Assembly (NCBI GenBank): GCA_947683625.1
Contig: CANTUR010000673.1
Location: forward strand, 434,001 to 498,000
Source of the DNA: Mallotus nudiflorus
Taxonomy: Eukaryota; Streptophyta; Magnoliopsida; Malpighiales; Euphorbiaceae
Reading direction: 5' to 3'
DNA: 64,000 nt
Of the stretch, positions 51,121 through 61,410 are shown piece after piece (position 1 is the stretch's first letter; the number at the start of each line of letters is the position of its first letter). The notes under the pieces were generated by a model, which was given only the letters and a program-made list of their open reading frames with translations, made no database searches and was not told the origin of the DNA. The position numbers and the translations under genes are program-made.

Positions 51121-53739
51121 ATACTTGGATAAGGAAAAAAAAGCATAAAATAATTTAAAGACTATTTTGATACTCTGAATTCAATATTTTTATGCTTAAG
51201 TTCCATAAGTTTTATTGCAAATTCTCCCTAAAATTAGGTGTGGAAGTAAGCTCTTCACTTGGTAAAAGATACACTCTTAGCATGAGATGGTTAATGATGC
51301 CTCTGACCTTTGCAAATGGCAAATAAGTGATAGTCATGAAAATAAAAAATAGTGAGATTCATTAAGATCATGCTATCTTATGATAAAAGGATGAATTTTC
51401 TCATTAATTTTCAATATTATAATGTACTTTTATACATTCATCATGGTTGAAACTAACTTCAACAAGTCCACAATAATTATAAATCCAGAAGGATGTGCAT
51501 CCAACTTATAGAGTTGGTTAACATAGTAGTACGATAGAAAAAATCTGATAGCCTAAATCAGTCATCTTGAGCTCTAGAATCCGGCCATAGCTTCCATCCT
51601 CTAGTAAAGTCATCATGGTGAAAGATGTCCAAGGGTCTGACAAAGGAAGTCCCAACACTATAAGGATCAACGCCCAAACCTACAAGCTATTAATGAAGCA
51701 TCTCAATCTCATACTCTAGACTGCTTGTGTAGCTCTATACATATAGAAAACACATCATGTGCATTTCATGCATGGCATGCAAACATTTGCATATTTATTG
51801 TACATATACTTACCCTCCAACTATCTATAACCTGCATAGTGAATAACCTCTGAGATGAGGCAAGTCCATGTAAATACTCCACCTGTGTTTGAGGGACCTA
51901 TTTTGTAAATTTATTAACATTAGTGTCGAGTGTAAAGATTACACAGGAAACAAGTCAGAAAAACTCACATGAGAGGCATTTATGGGAGAAAAGATCAAAA
52001 GCTGAGCATCACTAAAACTCATTTGCTGCTCGACTGGAGTCTGAATAATAAGAGCCTAGTAGAACATGGACCTATCTAGAAGCAAGATGTCACCAAGGGT
52101 AACGCTCGCAAAAGCACCATCGTGACTAGTCCCAACATGCTGAGTATGATGAACAGAACTAGGTTTAGGCTCAAGACTCTTAATATCAAGAGCAACCTCA
52201 GTCTCTAGAGCAATCTCAGTCTCCTCATCCACATTAACAGAAGAACAAACCTCCTTAAACTATAAAGAAAAGGAGTGATTCATAGGTTTTAGAAGTAGAA
52301 GCTGAAATAATGAGAAATTACCTCATCATCATCAATGGGAACTTGCTCCAATAGGCTCTCACATATAAACTGCTAATAATATCGAGAACGCTCAAGAAAA
52401 TCTGAGGTAGCATATCACTGTAGTGCATCCCTCAACTCTAAATCTATAAGATGTGAGCTGCGAAGTATAAAGGAAGGGACATCAGATGGAATGCGACTTT
52501 GAGAAGGGCCTAAAAACTAGTGATACACTCGCTTCCCTAAATACCACATCAAATAGCCATAACCAGAGAGCAAGATCCTCATAGGCTCAAGGAAAACTAC
52601 AACTGCCATGAAATCATATCATTGGATGTCCTCAACACCCTCCAACCAATCAGAGTTTATCTGTAATTTATGTATATTAAGTCTAATGTCTATTAAACTG
52701 TGACATACTAATGATTTTATTTTTGTTCTTACCAAGTGCCACTTGACAATATTCAGCTAATCATGATATGTCTGTAAAGTATTCTTATTGGTAGCAAGGT
52801 GAGAAGAACCCCATCTCATCATCAGAGGAAAGGACCTATTAGAACTGATAGCATCAAAGCCTCGAATCAGCCCAATCTCTATGCTCCAGATTTGGAAGAA
52901 AGAGAGCATATAAAAAAAAGGCAAAGAAAAGCAAGACTATATATATCAAAGGAAGGAGAGCATACATGCAAGACATGGCAAAAGCCACACATCATGACAA
53001 CACCTCTACAGACAATGTCCAACATGTAATATATATAAGCGAGTGTAGTAGATCCCCAATCTAGTGTGGCAACTGGATCCAAGTCACGAAGAGGATCCAA
53101 TAGAATAATACTGACCTCATGACTGGTTGCACAAAAGAGGGTCGTGCCTAATAATGTCAAAAGGAAACACCTCGTCTTATGGATAATCTGATGAGGAGTA
53201 GAAATAGGAAGGCATCTAAATCCCTCAACTAAAGATGAAAGAAGAACATTCTTTTGATTCTCCCACACTGGAGCGAACCTAATCAAATCTCACACATACT
53301 GACTCCATCCATGCTCTAGAAGACTACAATAGTTGACATTAAATGGAACTGGGGATCCACCAAAGGCAATCCCGGTGATAGCAGAGAAACTCATAGGTTA
53401 AACAGTCAGCTCACCCACATGAGTATGAAAAGTGTGGATAGTATCCATCTATCACTCGATCAAAGCAAACAAAGAGTAATGGTCAGACCGACCTCAAATA
53501 GTCAGAAGTGCAACAATGAAATGCCTAAATTTGAAGGCCTAAATCAGATGTGTCACCTACTCTAGCAATCCATAAAATAATTCTTGAGCTAGATTGAAAC
53601 AGCCCATGAACTTCATCGGATGCTATTTCAATTTTAAAATAATAATTAGTTAACTGAAAGATTAATTAATTAATCAAAGAATTTAAATTGAAGGATTTGA
53701 TTAGTTAATTAATTAATTGCCCTTTAAAAAAATTTTAGA

Positions 53740-53890
53740 GTTGATCAGCAATGTAGATTGCCGACTAGCAATCTAGAATGTCGATCGACATTCTAGATTG
53801 TCAATCGACAATCTACTATGTCAATCAACATTAGCCTAGCCAATTGGAAATCTAGAATTCTGACAAGAATTCTAGACATCTGATCAGTCA
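53740..53890. repeat. Cluster of overlapping palindromes
   Basis: The half-site AATCTAGAATGTCGA at 53770 is followed by its exact reverse complement to 53799, a perfect 30-bp palindrome. It is flanked by related imperfect ones (GATTGTCAATCGACAATC and others), so units like AATCTAGATTGTCGATCGAC recur about every 18-20 bases in alternating orientation. The cluster sits between the main exon of the antisense gene and its putative first exon. A similar motif (GTCGGCATTGCACAATGCCGAC-type) is in both LTRs. Confidence 0.85.
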
Positions 53891-54744
53891 TTCAGACAAC
53901 CTAGAGGCTAAATTTCATATTTTTAGAATTTAATTTCAATTTTATCATGCATTTTTATGTTAATTTCTAACTAATATACATGTTAATCTCTACTCTGAAA
54001 CTAACTCTGATTACTAATTGTACAGTTGATATTTTTGCAGAAATAAACAGAAGTAAGAAAAGTTACCTCATTACCCATATTTATGCACATATAAGTATGT
54101 AAATGAGTCAAAGGAAAGATAGTGAGTCTTCTCAAAGTCCAAGATCATTCTGAGAAAAATGAGGAGGCAAAATCCTTTGACGTTCTGAAGTCTCAACTCC
54201 TTCATGTTATCCGTGTGATGAGGAGGCCATAGGATCAGATAGATTGTAAATTGGATGAGAAATGGTCAAGAAATCAAGAAAAGAAAAAACAAAATCAATT
54301 AGAAGGAAAAAAGAAGAAAAGAATAGGAAAAGAAGGGAAGTGATCAACAAAAGGAATGGGAAGGATATATAAAATGGAAAATATCCATTTTAATCCTTCC
54401 AATTTACTTACATTTTTATCCATCTTTTCTCTCTTGCAATTTGGTCCATAATTGCATTCTGATTAAGAACATGTTCCTAATTAAATCATTAGATTCATCA
54501 AATTAATAATTTCTTGAATTATTAAAACTATATAATCAATCTATGATTCTGAATTTTTTGTCAAGTACATAATATAGAATAGGATTACAAAATTCATTTT
54601 TTGCATCTTACATGCATCATTTCAATCAAAGGATTCATATGTTGCACAGTAGCTATGATATGAATTTCAAATGATTATGTTATGTGCTGCACAGTAGTCA
54701 TAACCTTCATTATGCTATGTATTGCATAGTAGTTATGACATAAA

Positions 54745-55340
54745 CTAATGAAATTCATCATTGCTAGATGTTCCATATGAACTATAGCATATTTTCAATT
54801 CAATTTCACTAGACATCCCACAGGGAATATAGTGTGGATCATTAGATGTTCCACAAGGAATATAATGAAATTCATCAGTGCTAGATGTTCCATAGGAACT
54901 ATCATAGATTATCAATTCAATTTCACCAGATGTCCTATAGGGAATATAGTGTACATCGTTAGACGTCCCATAGGGAATATAACGAAATTCATTATTGCTA
55001 GACGTTCTATAGGAATGATAGCAAGTTTTCAATTCAACTTCACTAGATGTCCCACAGGGAATATAGTGTGCATCATTAGATGTCCCACAAGGAATATAAT
55101 GAAATTCATCAGTGTTAGATGTTCCACAGGAACTATAGTAGATTTTCAATTCAACTTCACTATTTGTCCCATAGGGAATATAGTGTGCATTGTTAGACGT
55201 TCCACATGGAATATAATGAAATTCATCATTGCTAGATGTTCCACAGGAACTATAGCAATTTTTCAATTTATCATCACTACACGTCCCACAGGAAATATAG
55301 TGAAACTCATTTGCACAAAGTCCACTAGACGTTCAACAGG
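54745..55340. repeat. Tandem array, about 117-bp unit, 4-5 copies, in 3' region
   Basis: Unit by unit the sequence repeats with a 117-base period. In minus-strand translation each unit gives a 39-residue repeat (FHYIPCGTSN-AHYIPYGT-SEVELK-YYSS-GTS-DE). Each unit also holds a sub-repeat built on GATGT-CC-ATAGGAATATAG. Because 117 is divisible by 3, frames stay open on both strands (173 codons minus, 202 plus), so open frames here are not evidence of a protein. The array lies 150 bases before the polypurine tract, where plant gypsy elements often carry variable tandem repeats. Confidence 0.93.
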
Positions 55341-55492
55341 AAATATAGTGAGACATGTCAAACATTCCACCTTACATAGCAATTTGGGCATCAATCTATC
55401 ATTTAGGATACAATCAAGTGTCATAATTTCTTTCTTTTAAAATTGTGTGCTTCTATTGCTTTATCGCAATTTGTCAAGCAAACAATGACATA

Positions 55493-55502
55493 GAGGGGCA
55501 AC
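55493..55502 (+). promoter_or_regulatory. Polypurine tract
   Basis: GAGGGGCAAC directly precedes the 3' LTR start (TGTAAGCACC at 55503). This is the position and composition expected for the plus-strand primer of reverse transcription. It is short and holds two pyrimidines, so the call is positional. Confidence 0.6.
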
Positions 55503-57497
55503 TGTAAGCACCCAATTTTGGGATGCAATTGTGCATAATTGTGACATAAGCCCCTATGATGAAATTCATTCAAATAAGTCAAATTTCTAGACTTTAGGGA
55601 CTAAATTGCAATGTTTTTTAAGGATTTGATTACAAATAAGTCAAATTTTTAAGGGTCTTTTGGTAATTAAAAGTTAAAAGTTATAGAATGCTGACCGACA
55701 TTGCACAATGCCGACGGATAAAAGTCTCATTTTTTTAATTTTTTGCATCTTTTTCTTATTTTTTGTCAATTTTTTCAGTGTTTTGATTGGTTAAAAATTG
55801 AATTTTATTATTATTTTTTATCTGGAAAAGATTTTGACGCATTCAAAACACGTAAGTTTCAAAAATGAAATCCTTATCAATCTATTTTAATGAGGAGATG
55901 AGTCTATTCCTCTAAAGGAGGAAGCTAGTACACACAGACTCTGCATTTAAAAGCAAAGTCTGCATGCGTGTGAGAGGGGGATTTTTTTTGGGAGACTCAT
56001 AGAGAGACGGAGAGAAACTCATAAAAACCTAACTGCGCAAAAAGGAAAACCCTAAAATCAAAAAACTACTGAGAATGCCCTTTCTAGTCCAGAATCAACA
56101 ACAATTTAATTTCAACAGTGATAATCCAATATGAGGGGCTAAAAAGGGCATTTGCACAACATTTAAAATTATTAGTGTTCTTTCTATTATTTTCTTTTTT
56201 ATGATTTTTATTTTGTTATTATTTTGATTATTCAATTTCACTACTAATATGATTATTTTTGTGTTTTTGTTTTGATGTATGAATGTGGATTGAGGACGAT
56301 ACTACTTGTGTTTAGACTAATAGAAGATCCATGGAATGCCATGGAATAACCTGTACTGTTTTCCAATAGATATTAGGGTTTTAATTTTCATTTTGCATTT
56401 ATATGTTCTGTGTAGTTATTTTAATTCATGGGTGTATAATTGTTTAATTTTAATTTTTGTACGTAGTTTGTAATAGCCCTAGTAGTGGGAATAGTGAAAG
56501 ATTTAATTTTCTGCACTTTAAAATTAATTAGTAAAACTAGGTTCACTGGGTAATCTTTTATAAAATTAATGGTGGCTTTAGTTAATTAAGGTTTGTATGT
56601 AATTAATGTAGGGTTTCTAAAAATTCAATATAATGTTTGTTGGATCCATTTTTTGTGTTTTATTTGTTTGGGCTTGCTTTTTTTATTTTTTTAATCTTTT
56701 TGGGCCCCAAGCCCACGTTTAGGCTAACCCACTTAATAAATAGGCTTAAAAATGATTTAGGATTTTAAATAATTAAAATTAATTTAGGCCCATTAGGCTA
56801 ATTAGATTTTAGGCCCACTTAATTAATTAAAAATTTGTTTAGACTTAGCTTAGCCCACTTTAATTCATTTCTTTAAAATAAATAGACCTAGGCTCACATT
56901 TCACTTAAAATAAAACCAAATTAGACTTAGGCTCATTAATTTAACTTTCCTTTAAAACTGAATAGACTTAAGCCCATTTCTTAGACGTACTAAAATAAAT
57001 AGATCTAGGATCACTAATTAATAAAAATGTAGGCCCACCTTTAGTCTCTTTGTCACTTATAAATAAAATGTAAATTTAGCTAACTTTTTAATAAAATTAA
57101 CATAGTTTAGACTTAGGGACAACACGATCTTGAGTGCATTTTTTATGTCTAATTTTATTGACTAGATGCATAGGGTTAGATGGATGTCAAATAGGGTTTA
57201 ATAAAAATTGCATGTAATTAGAGGATGAAATAATCATTTATAAAATTATTCTAAATGAACATTAGACTAACAGAAGTTAGTATTTCATAACCAAAATCTC
57301 CTGGTTGTGGTGCTAGCTTTCTTTTAGGGAATCGAGTACCACCTTTTCAATTTGTCCCAATTATTACCCTAGGTGGCAACTCCTCATCTCCATGCCATGT
57401 CTTTGTGATAGTGGTTAGTATGTTCTCCAAAGGCCATGAGCCTAAACAGTGTTGCGGTTGCTAAAATATTGGACGCGCACTAAACCTCACCGTCTAC
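55503..57497 (+). repeat. 3' LTR of the 15.2-kb retrotransposon
   Basis: A direct repeat of 42250-44257, starting TGTAAGCACCCAATTTTGGG and ending near CACCGTCTAC. The differences from the 5' LTR are mostly transitions with a few short indels. The exact 3' end is uncertain by a few bases because the terminal CA cannot be placed and no target duplication is visible. The palindromic GACATTGCACAATGCCGAC motif is at 55697-55715. Confidence 0.92.
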
Positions 57498-60400
57498 CAT
57501 CTGCCCCCGACCCTTTACTTTATCAGACATCTTAGATCATGACTTAGGCATCTGTTTATAGGTTTGGAACCCTGCTTCTTCATTCTAGCATGTTTATTAG
57601 GAACTAGCTTCGAAGGTGGAATCACTACTTGGTAGAGAGGAGTTGAAGAGGTAATAGCTATCTCAAAGGCCTAGATGGAAATGCCCCCCATCTGATGCTT
57701 CTCTTTAGAAGGGTGGTTACTTCCAACCCTTATGAGGAGTGACCAAGGTCTACCCTTCTTGAACAAGAATAAATCCAGTGTAGATGAATAGCCCACAGAG
57801 CGGTAGTAGCCTTAGATTTAGCATAGGGAAGGAAGAAGAAAGAGAAGATGTGGCTACTTGAGAAGCTATTGGGAGTTAGGAGGAATGCGCTCTTAAAGAA
57901 ATGCCACTAGTAGTAATAATAAGAAGAGGCTTAGCAATCATTTGAAAGTTAGGATGGAGCGTGAATTAACAGATAGATAGGATTGTTTACTTTAAAGTGT
58001 CCATTTACCAAGGGCTCTTGAAACTATATCAAATAGAATAGGGAGACCCCTATGACTCTTGTTTTAATGCCCAAAGATATTCCTTATCAAGCCTTTGAGT
58101 GAACTACTCATTGTTGCCCTAACCCATATTTGGTTTGTGTCATGCTATTACCTATGGGCCAGATTCGTTCACTTTGAATATACTGCTCGTGAATGCTATC
58201 TTAGACTTTTAGAGGGAAGGGGATATAGGAGTTGGAATGCTTCTTTGCCACATGGCTCCACTACAACTCATCAACCAAGGGACTGATGCTTGCCTAACCT
58301 TCTAATAGCCAGACTTCTTTCTATATCCTTCTTTTTTAGAAAGTAACTGATGAAACCTGACCTTCGCTAGCTTAGTGATTGAGGAGACTAGGTAGCTTCC
58401 TTAGAAAAAAAGACTAATTCTTCATTTTGAAGAACATCTTTGAGTTATGAGGCCATTCCCATTCAGGGTTATAAAAAGTTATTAAAGACATCAAATCCAA
58501 TAAAGCATTCACCATGTGAAAGCTATGAAGAGGAGTGCATAAGGAAGGAAGCATAGATAAAAGACTAGTCAAGCACATAATTAAGCGATCAAAGTGACAT
58601 AACTTGGCTCCATCTAGATGGGCCTTAGTCATCTATGTCGTCTTTGGAATGAACTCCTAAAAGAGGTTACGGGCCTAGCTTAATGAAATATAAATATTTA
58701 CCTTTGGTTCCAAGTTTGAGTGATGGTTCACCAGTAAGAGATCAATGAAAAGCAAGCTTTCTTCATATCCTTAAAAGAAATTAGTTGAAAATCGAGATTA
58801 GAGGAGTGTACTTTAATTAAGGAAGTATACTTAATAAGGGGTTGTTAAGCAAAAGAGGAGCAGGTATACTAAGAAAAGTCTTTTTTCTTTTATTTCATGG
58901 TAGGGATAGCAAAAATTATTAATAGAATATCCACCCTAGCTAAAAGAAAGAAAGGCTATTCCTGCACGTAGAAGACCTAAAAAGCCTAAGCCTAATTGGC
59001 TTCAGCCTATAAAAGTAGTTCCCTGTAGGAAGCGAGAGAGCTATTGATGGAAGAGGAATCATCGGGTTTTTCGATTCAATAGTTAGGAAGTTAAGCTCCC
59101 TAGAAAGGATTGATTGAGACCCCTTTTATTTACTTTTCCTATTTGCTACCTAATAAGACTCTTTGTTTGCGATTCTTTCAAGGAAGGCTCAGATCTAATA
59201 TCGATACCAGAAGAATTAGAGTTGTGTAAGCATGAGAGATGGCCTTGACCAAACAGTCTTAAATGTTATAGAGGTCGAGGGCAGCAACAGAAGGTTGGAT
59301 TGGAACCTAAGAAGGATAAAAACAATATCTCTTCAATGGAAGTGATTGATGATCAGGCTTCAAGCAGCTAATTTGTAGCACCTGAACTCCTGAGCTTACT
59401 TGGGTAAGTGGTGGGATGATAAATGGACTGGTTAACCCTCTTAAAATTTTTTTATGAATAAAGCCTTTCCTTAAAGAACCATTTCAGTAGGTTTGATATT
59501 TAGTCATTAGAGGAAAGGAATAGCAAACCTCGAAGACCCATACTAGGGAAAGCTACTCTCATAAATGGAAAAAGAGCTTATCTTATAGTAGCTCTACCAG
59601 GGAAGATTCCTTCGGGATTAACCAATAGGGTAGAGGGATTTATCATAACATCAGAATATCATCTTAAGGACAAGAGCTTACTTACCTTAGTGGTCTTATA
59701 ATCCTCTTTTGCTTTTGCAGCCCCCTACTTAAGAGTTAAAATGGAAGATGATATTCTAGCTTACACAATGAAGATGAAAAAGCATAAGCATAGGCCTATG
59801 CCTATAGGCATAGCATAGACTTTCTTGCAATATGGATCAAACGCTAGCTTGAAAGCTGCTTACCCATACTTCCTTTAGCGATTTGATTGAAAGCTTTACA
59901 ATGGGGCTAACTCTCGAAGGAGTGGCAAAGATGGCTTAATTATTGGGCTCTCGAGATAGTTTCCCCGTACCCAATATTCTAAGGCCATGACTAAAAGTGG
60001 CAAAAGAATTCAAAGCAAGAAAGAGGAAAGAGAATTACACTTTATGTTGTTAAATCAATCGATCTTGAAAGAAAAAGTACTCGAAAGGAAGATCTAGTTC
60101 TTATGAGACTACCTAGACCACTAAGACTTTCCATAAAGCAATCTCAATTCAAGCTTTTATAGCAGGTTCTTCTTAGCCTCCAATCCCTTCTTTCTCAAAT
60201 CCTTAGTCAATCTGAATAAAAGCTTAGGCATGATTTCTTAGCACATTAGGTGTAACTCATGACGAAGTCTTTGCCTTTACCCAACTCCTTGAAAAAAGAA
60301 AGTAAACCCTCTTTTAGACTTTCCTATTAGATAGAGATATTTTTTCATTCTAAAGGAAGATGAATGGGAAGGTCATCAAATACATCTTTTCAACAAGCCT

Positions 60401-60939
60401 ATAAAGTAGTCTTCTTTAATTCTTTCACTATGATGTAGCTAAACAGCTACTGAGTCTTATGAACAAGGAAACAACTTCGCTTGCTAAATGGATTCAATAA
60501 GTAAATCAGTCTTAAGGAATAACTCAAATAAGCAACCAAGACTTGTTATACGATCTAAGAAATGAAAGCTAGCTTTTATTTTATTTTAAACTAGCCTCAT
60601 TCAAAAATTGCATAAAATTAATAGAGATTAGGTTTGTTCATTGTCAAAGGTAGAGACTGAGTGATCAAAATATGTTTAGTACAAATAAACTTGGTGAATT
60701 AAGTCCTTTATAGGGGATCTTGATGGTGGTAAACTCCTTTTCTACTATCCTAACTTGGCAAAAAAATGAGAACCAGTAACTGCTAATATTAGTTAACCCA
60801 AAAAATGGCTGAGTTAACTGCATTTTTCTATAAGTCCCTTGACTATTGATTTTTAATATTTTCCTTCTAAGCTTAAGATACAAGGCAAGAGTCTTCGGGT
60901 CTTCTTTTATTTAAACGATAATGCTATGACCAAAAGGGC
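57498..60939. other. AT-rich decayed DNA, no gene recognised
   Basis: The DNA resumes the mitochondrial-spacer-like texture seen left of the element. Frames up to 72 codons are present and none is recognised. A small palindrome cluster lies at 59789-59813. Confidence 0.3.
59789..59813. repeat. Two overlapping short palindromes
   Basis: CATAGGCCTATG (59789-59800) overlaps CTATGCCTATAGGCATAG (59796-59813), and both are perfect. The 14-base GCATAGGCCTATGC also occurs at 18551-18564, which contains the first of them. Possibly relics of a dispersed small hairpin repeat. Confidence 0.7.
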
Positions 60940-61410
60940 AAAACTATGGAGTATTTATGTCTAGGACCGAAAGATGGGTGGAAGGAGTCATCCCCATGCT
61001 CTTTAGTGGCACGAATTTACCTCCCACTTCTATAGATAGATGGCATGAAGCTCACGTTCTCACAATTTATGGTCAATGCCAATTGAACTTTGGTAGAGAC
61101 CTCAAGAACCTTAGAACAAAAACTTTAAACATTGATGGTATATGGAGGATCCAACCTCATACAACCAATGCCTTCCAAGGAGTAAGTTGAATGCAATGAG
61201 GATATCTATGACATAGAAGGTGGTATTGAGGATCAAAGGGCCTACTTGGACATCAGTAATCAACCTGCCTCTTACTGTCCTTCTCGAGTTATCATAAGCG
61301 ATGATGTACACGGGAGAAGGACCCAAAGAGTCCTCATAAATGTCAAGGCCATGCAGCATAGTATGGGTAGAGGGCAGATGTTGAGGGTTTTTCAACTTGA
61401 GAGATAGAAT
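60940..61410 (-). pseudogene. Ty3/gypsy retropepsin remnant (second)
   Basis: A minus-strand frame (61395-61111) contains VYIIAYDNSRRTVRGRLITD, VGPLILNTTFYVIDI, AFNLLLGRHWLYEVGSSIYH and QCLKF. This is the C-terminal two-thirds of a plant gypsy aspartic protease, including the LLGR-W motif and the YHQCLKF end. The N-terminal active-site part (D-[ST]-G type) lies beyond the frame start and was not found. It differs in sequence from the protease at 47350 and the remnant at 4925, so at least three gypsy sources are present. No LTR was seen beside it. Confidence 0.82.

Larger units (their letters stand above)
49400..54230 (-). pseudogene. Antisense multi-exon gene with plant mobile domain (PMD)
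   Basis: The minus strand inside the retrotransposon encodes a PMD protein (the MAIN/MAIL1-related family, also found in plant transposons). Main exon 52733-53622: DTIHTFHTHVGELTV, SAITGIAFGGSPVPF, LLDPLRDLDPVATLDWGSTT, LAYIYYMLDIVCRGV, CGFCHVLHV, in family order. Proposed further exons: 52322-52660 (MWYLGKRVYH*FLGPSQSRIPSD), 51969-52259 (EVCSSVNVDEETEIALETEV), 51814-51897 (28 codons, VPQTQVEYLHGLASSQRLFT) and about 51550-51730 (SYTSSLEYEIEMLH). A related exon recurs at about 49430-49600, with another coding piece at 49825-49980 (RDIPNDDPDETMEMDTKFEE). A possible first exon starts MASSSHG at 54230. Borders fit GT-AG, e.g. GTAAGAAC at 52732 and GTAAGTATATG at 51813. Scattered stops show it is now dead. 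Exon limits are my proposal. Confidence 0.75.
42250..57497 (+). mobile_element. 15.2-kb LTR retrotransposon, Tat/Ogre-like, pol absent
   Basis: Two direct repeats of about 2.0 kb (42250-44257 and 55503-57497) bound an 11.2-kb interior. Order inside: a primer-binding-site-like sequence, leader, gag, protease and a short downstream frame on the plus strand, then an antisense multi-exon gene with a plant mobile domain, a tandem-repeat array and a polypurine tract. The primer-site sequence (GGTCACTCCATTGGGGA, near the TGGCGACTCCGCTGGGGA type), the gag and protease style and the large size point to the Tat/Ogre lineage of Ty3/gypsy. I found no reverse transcriptase, RNase H or integrase, so it is non-autonomous. 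In a 375-bp sample the LTRs agree at roughly 93% by eye, an old insertion. No convincing target-site duplication is left (CAAAT on the left, CATCT on the right). Confidence 0.9.

Noticed and set aside
54745..55440. Long open frames on both strands (173 codons minus, 202 codons plus)
   Set aside because: They fall in a 117-bp tandem array whose unit length is a multiple of three, so both strands stay open by construction. No domain is recognisable.
42245..57502. Target-site duplication of the 15.2-kb element (CAAAT against CATCT)
   Set aside because: Two of five positions differ by transversion and the 3' LTR end is uncertain, so it is not supportable.
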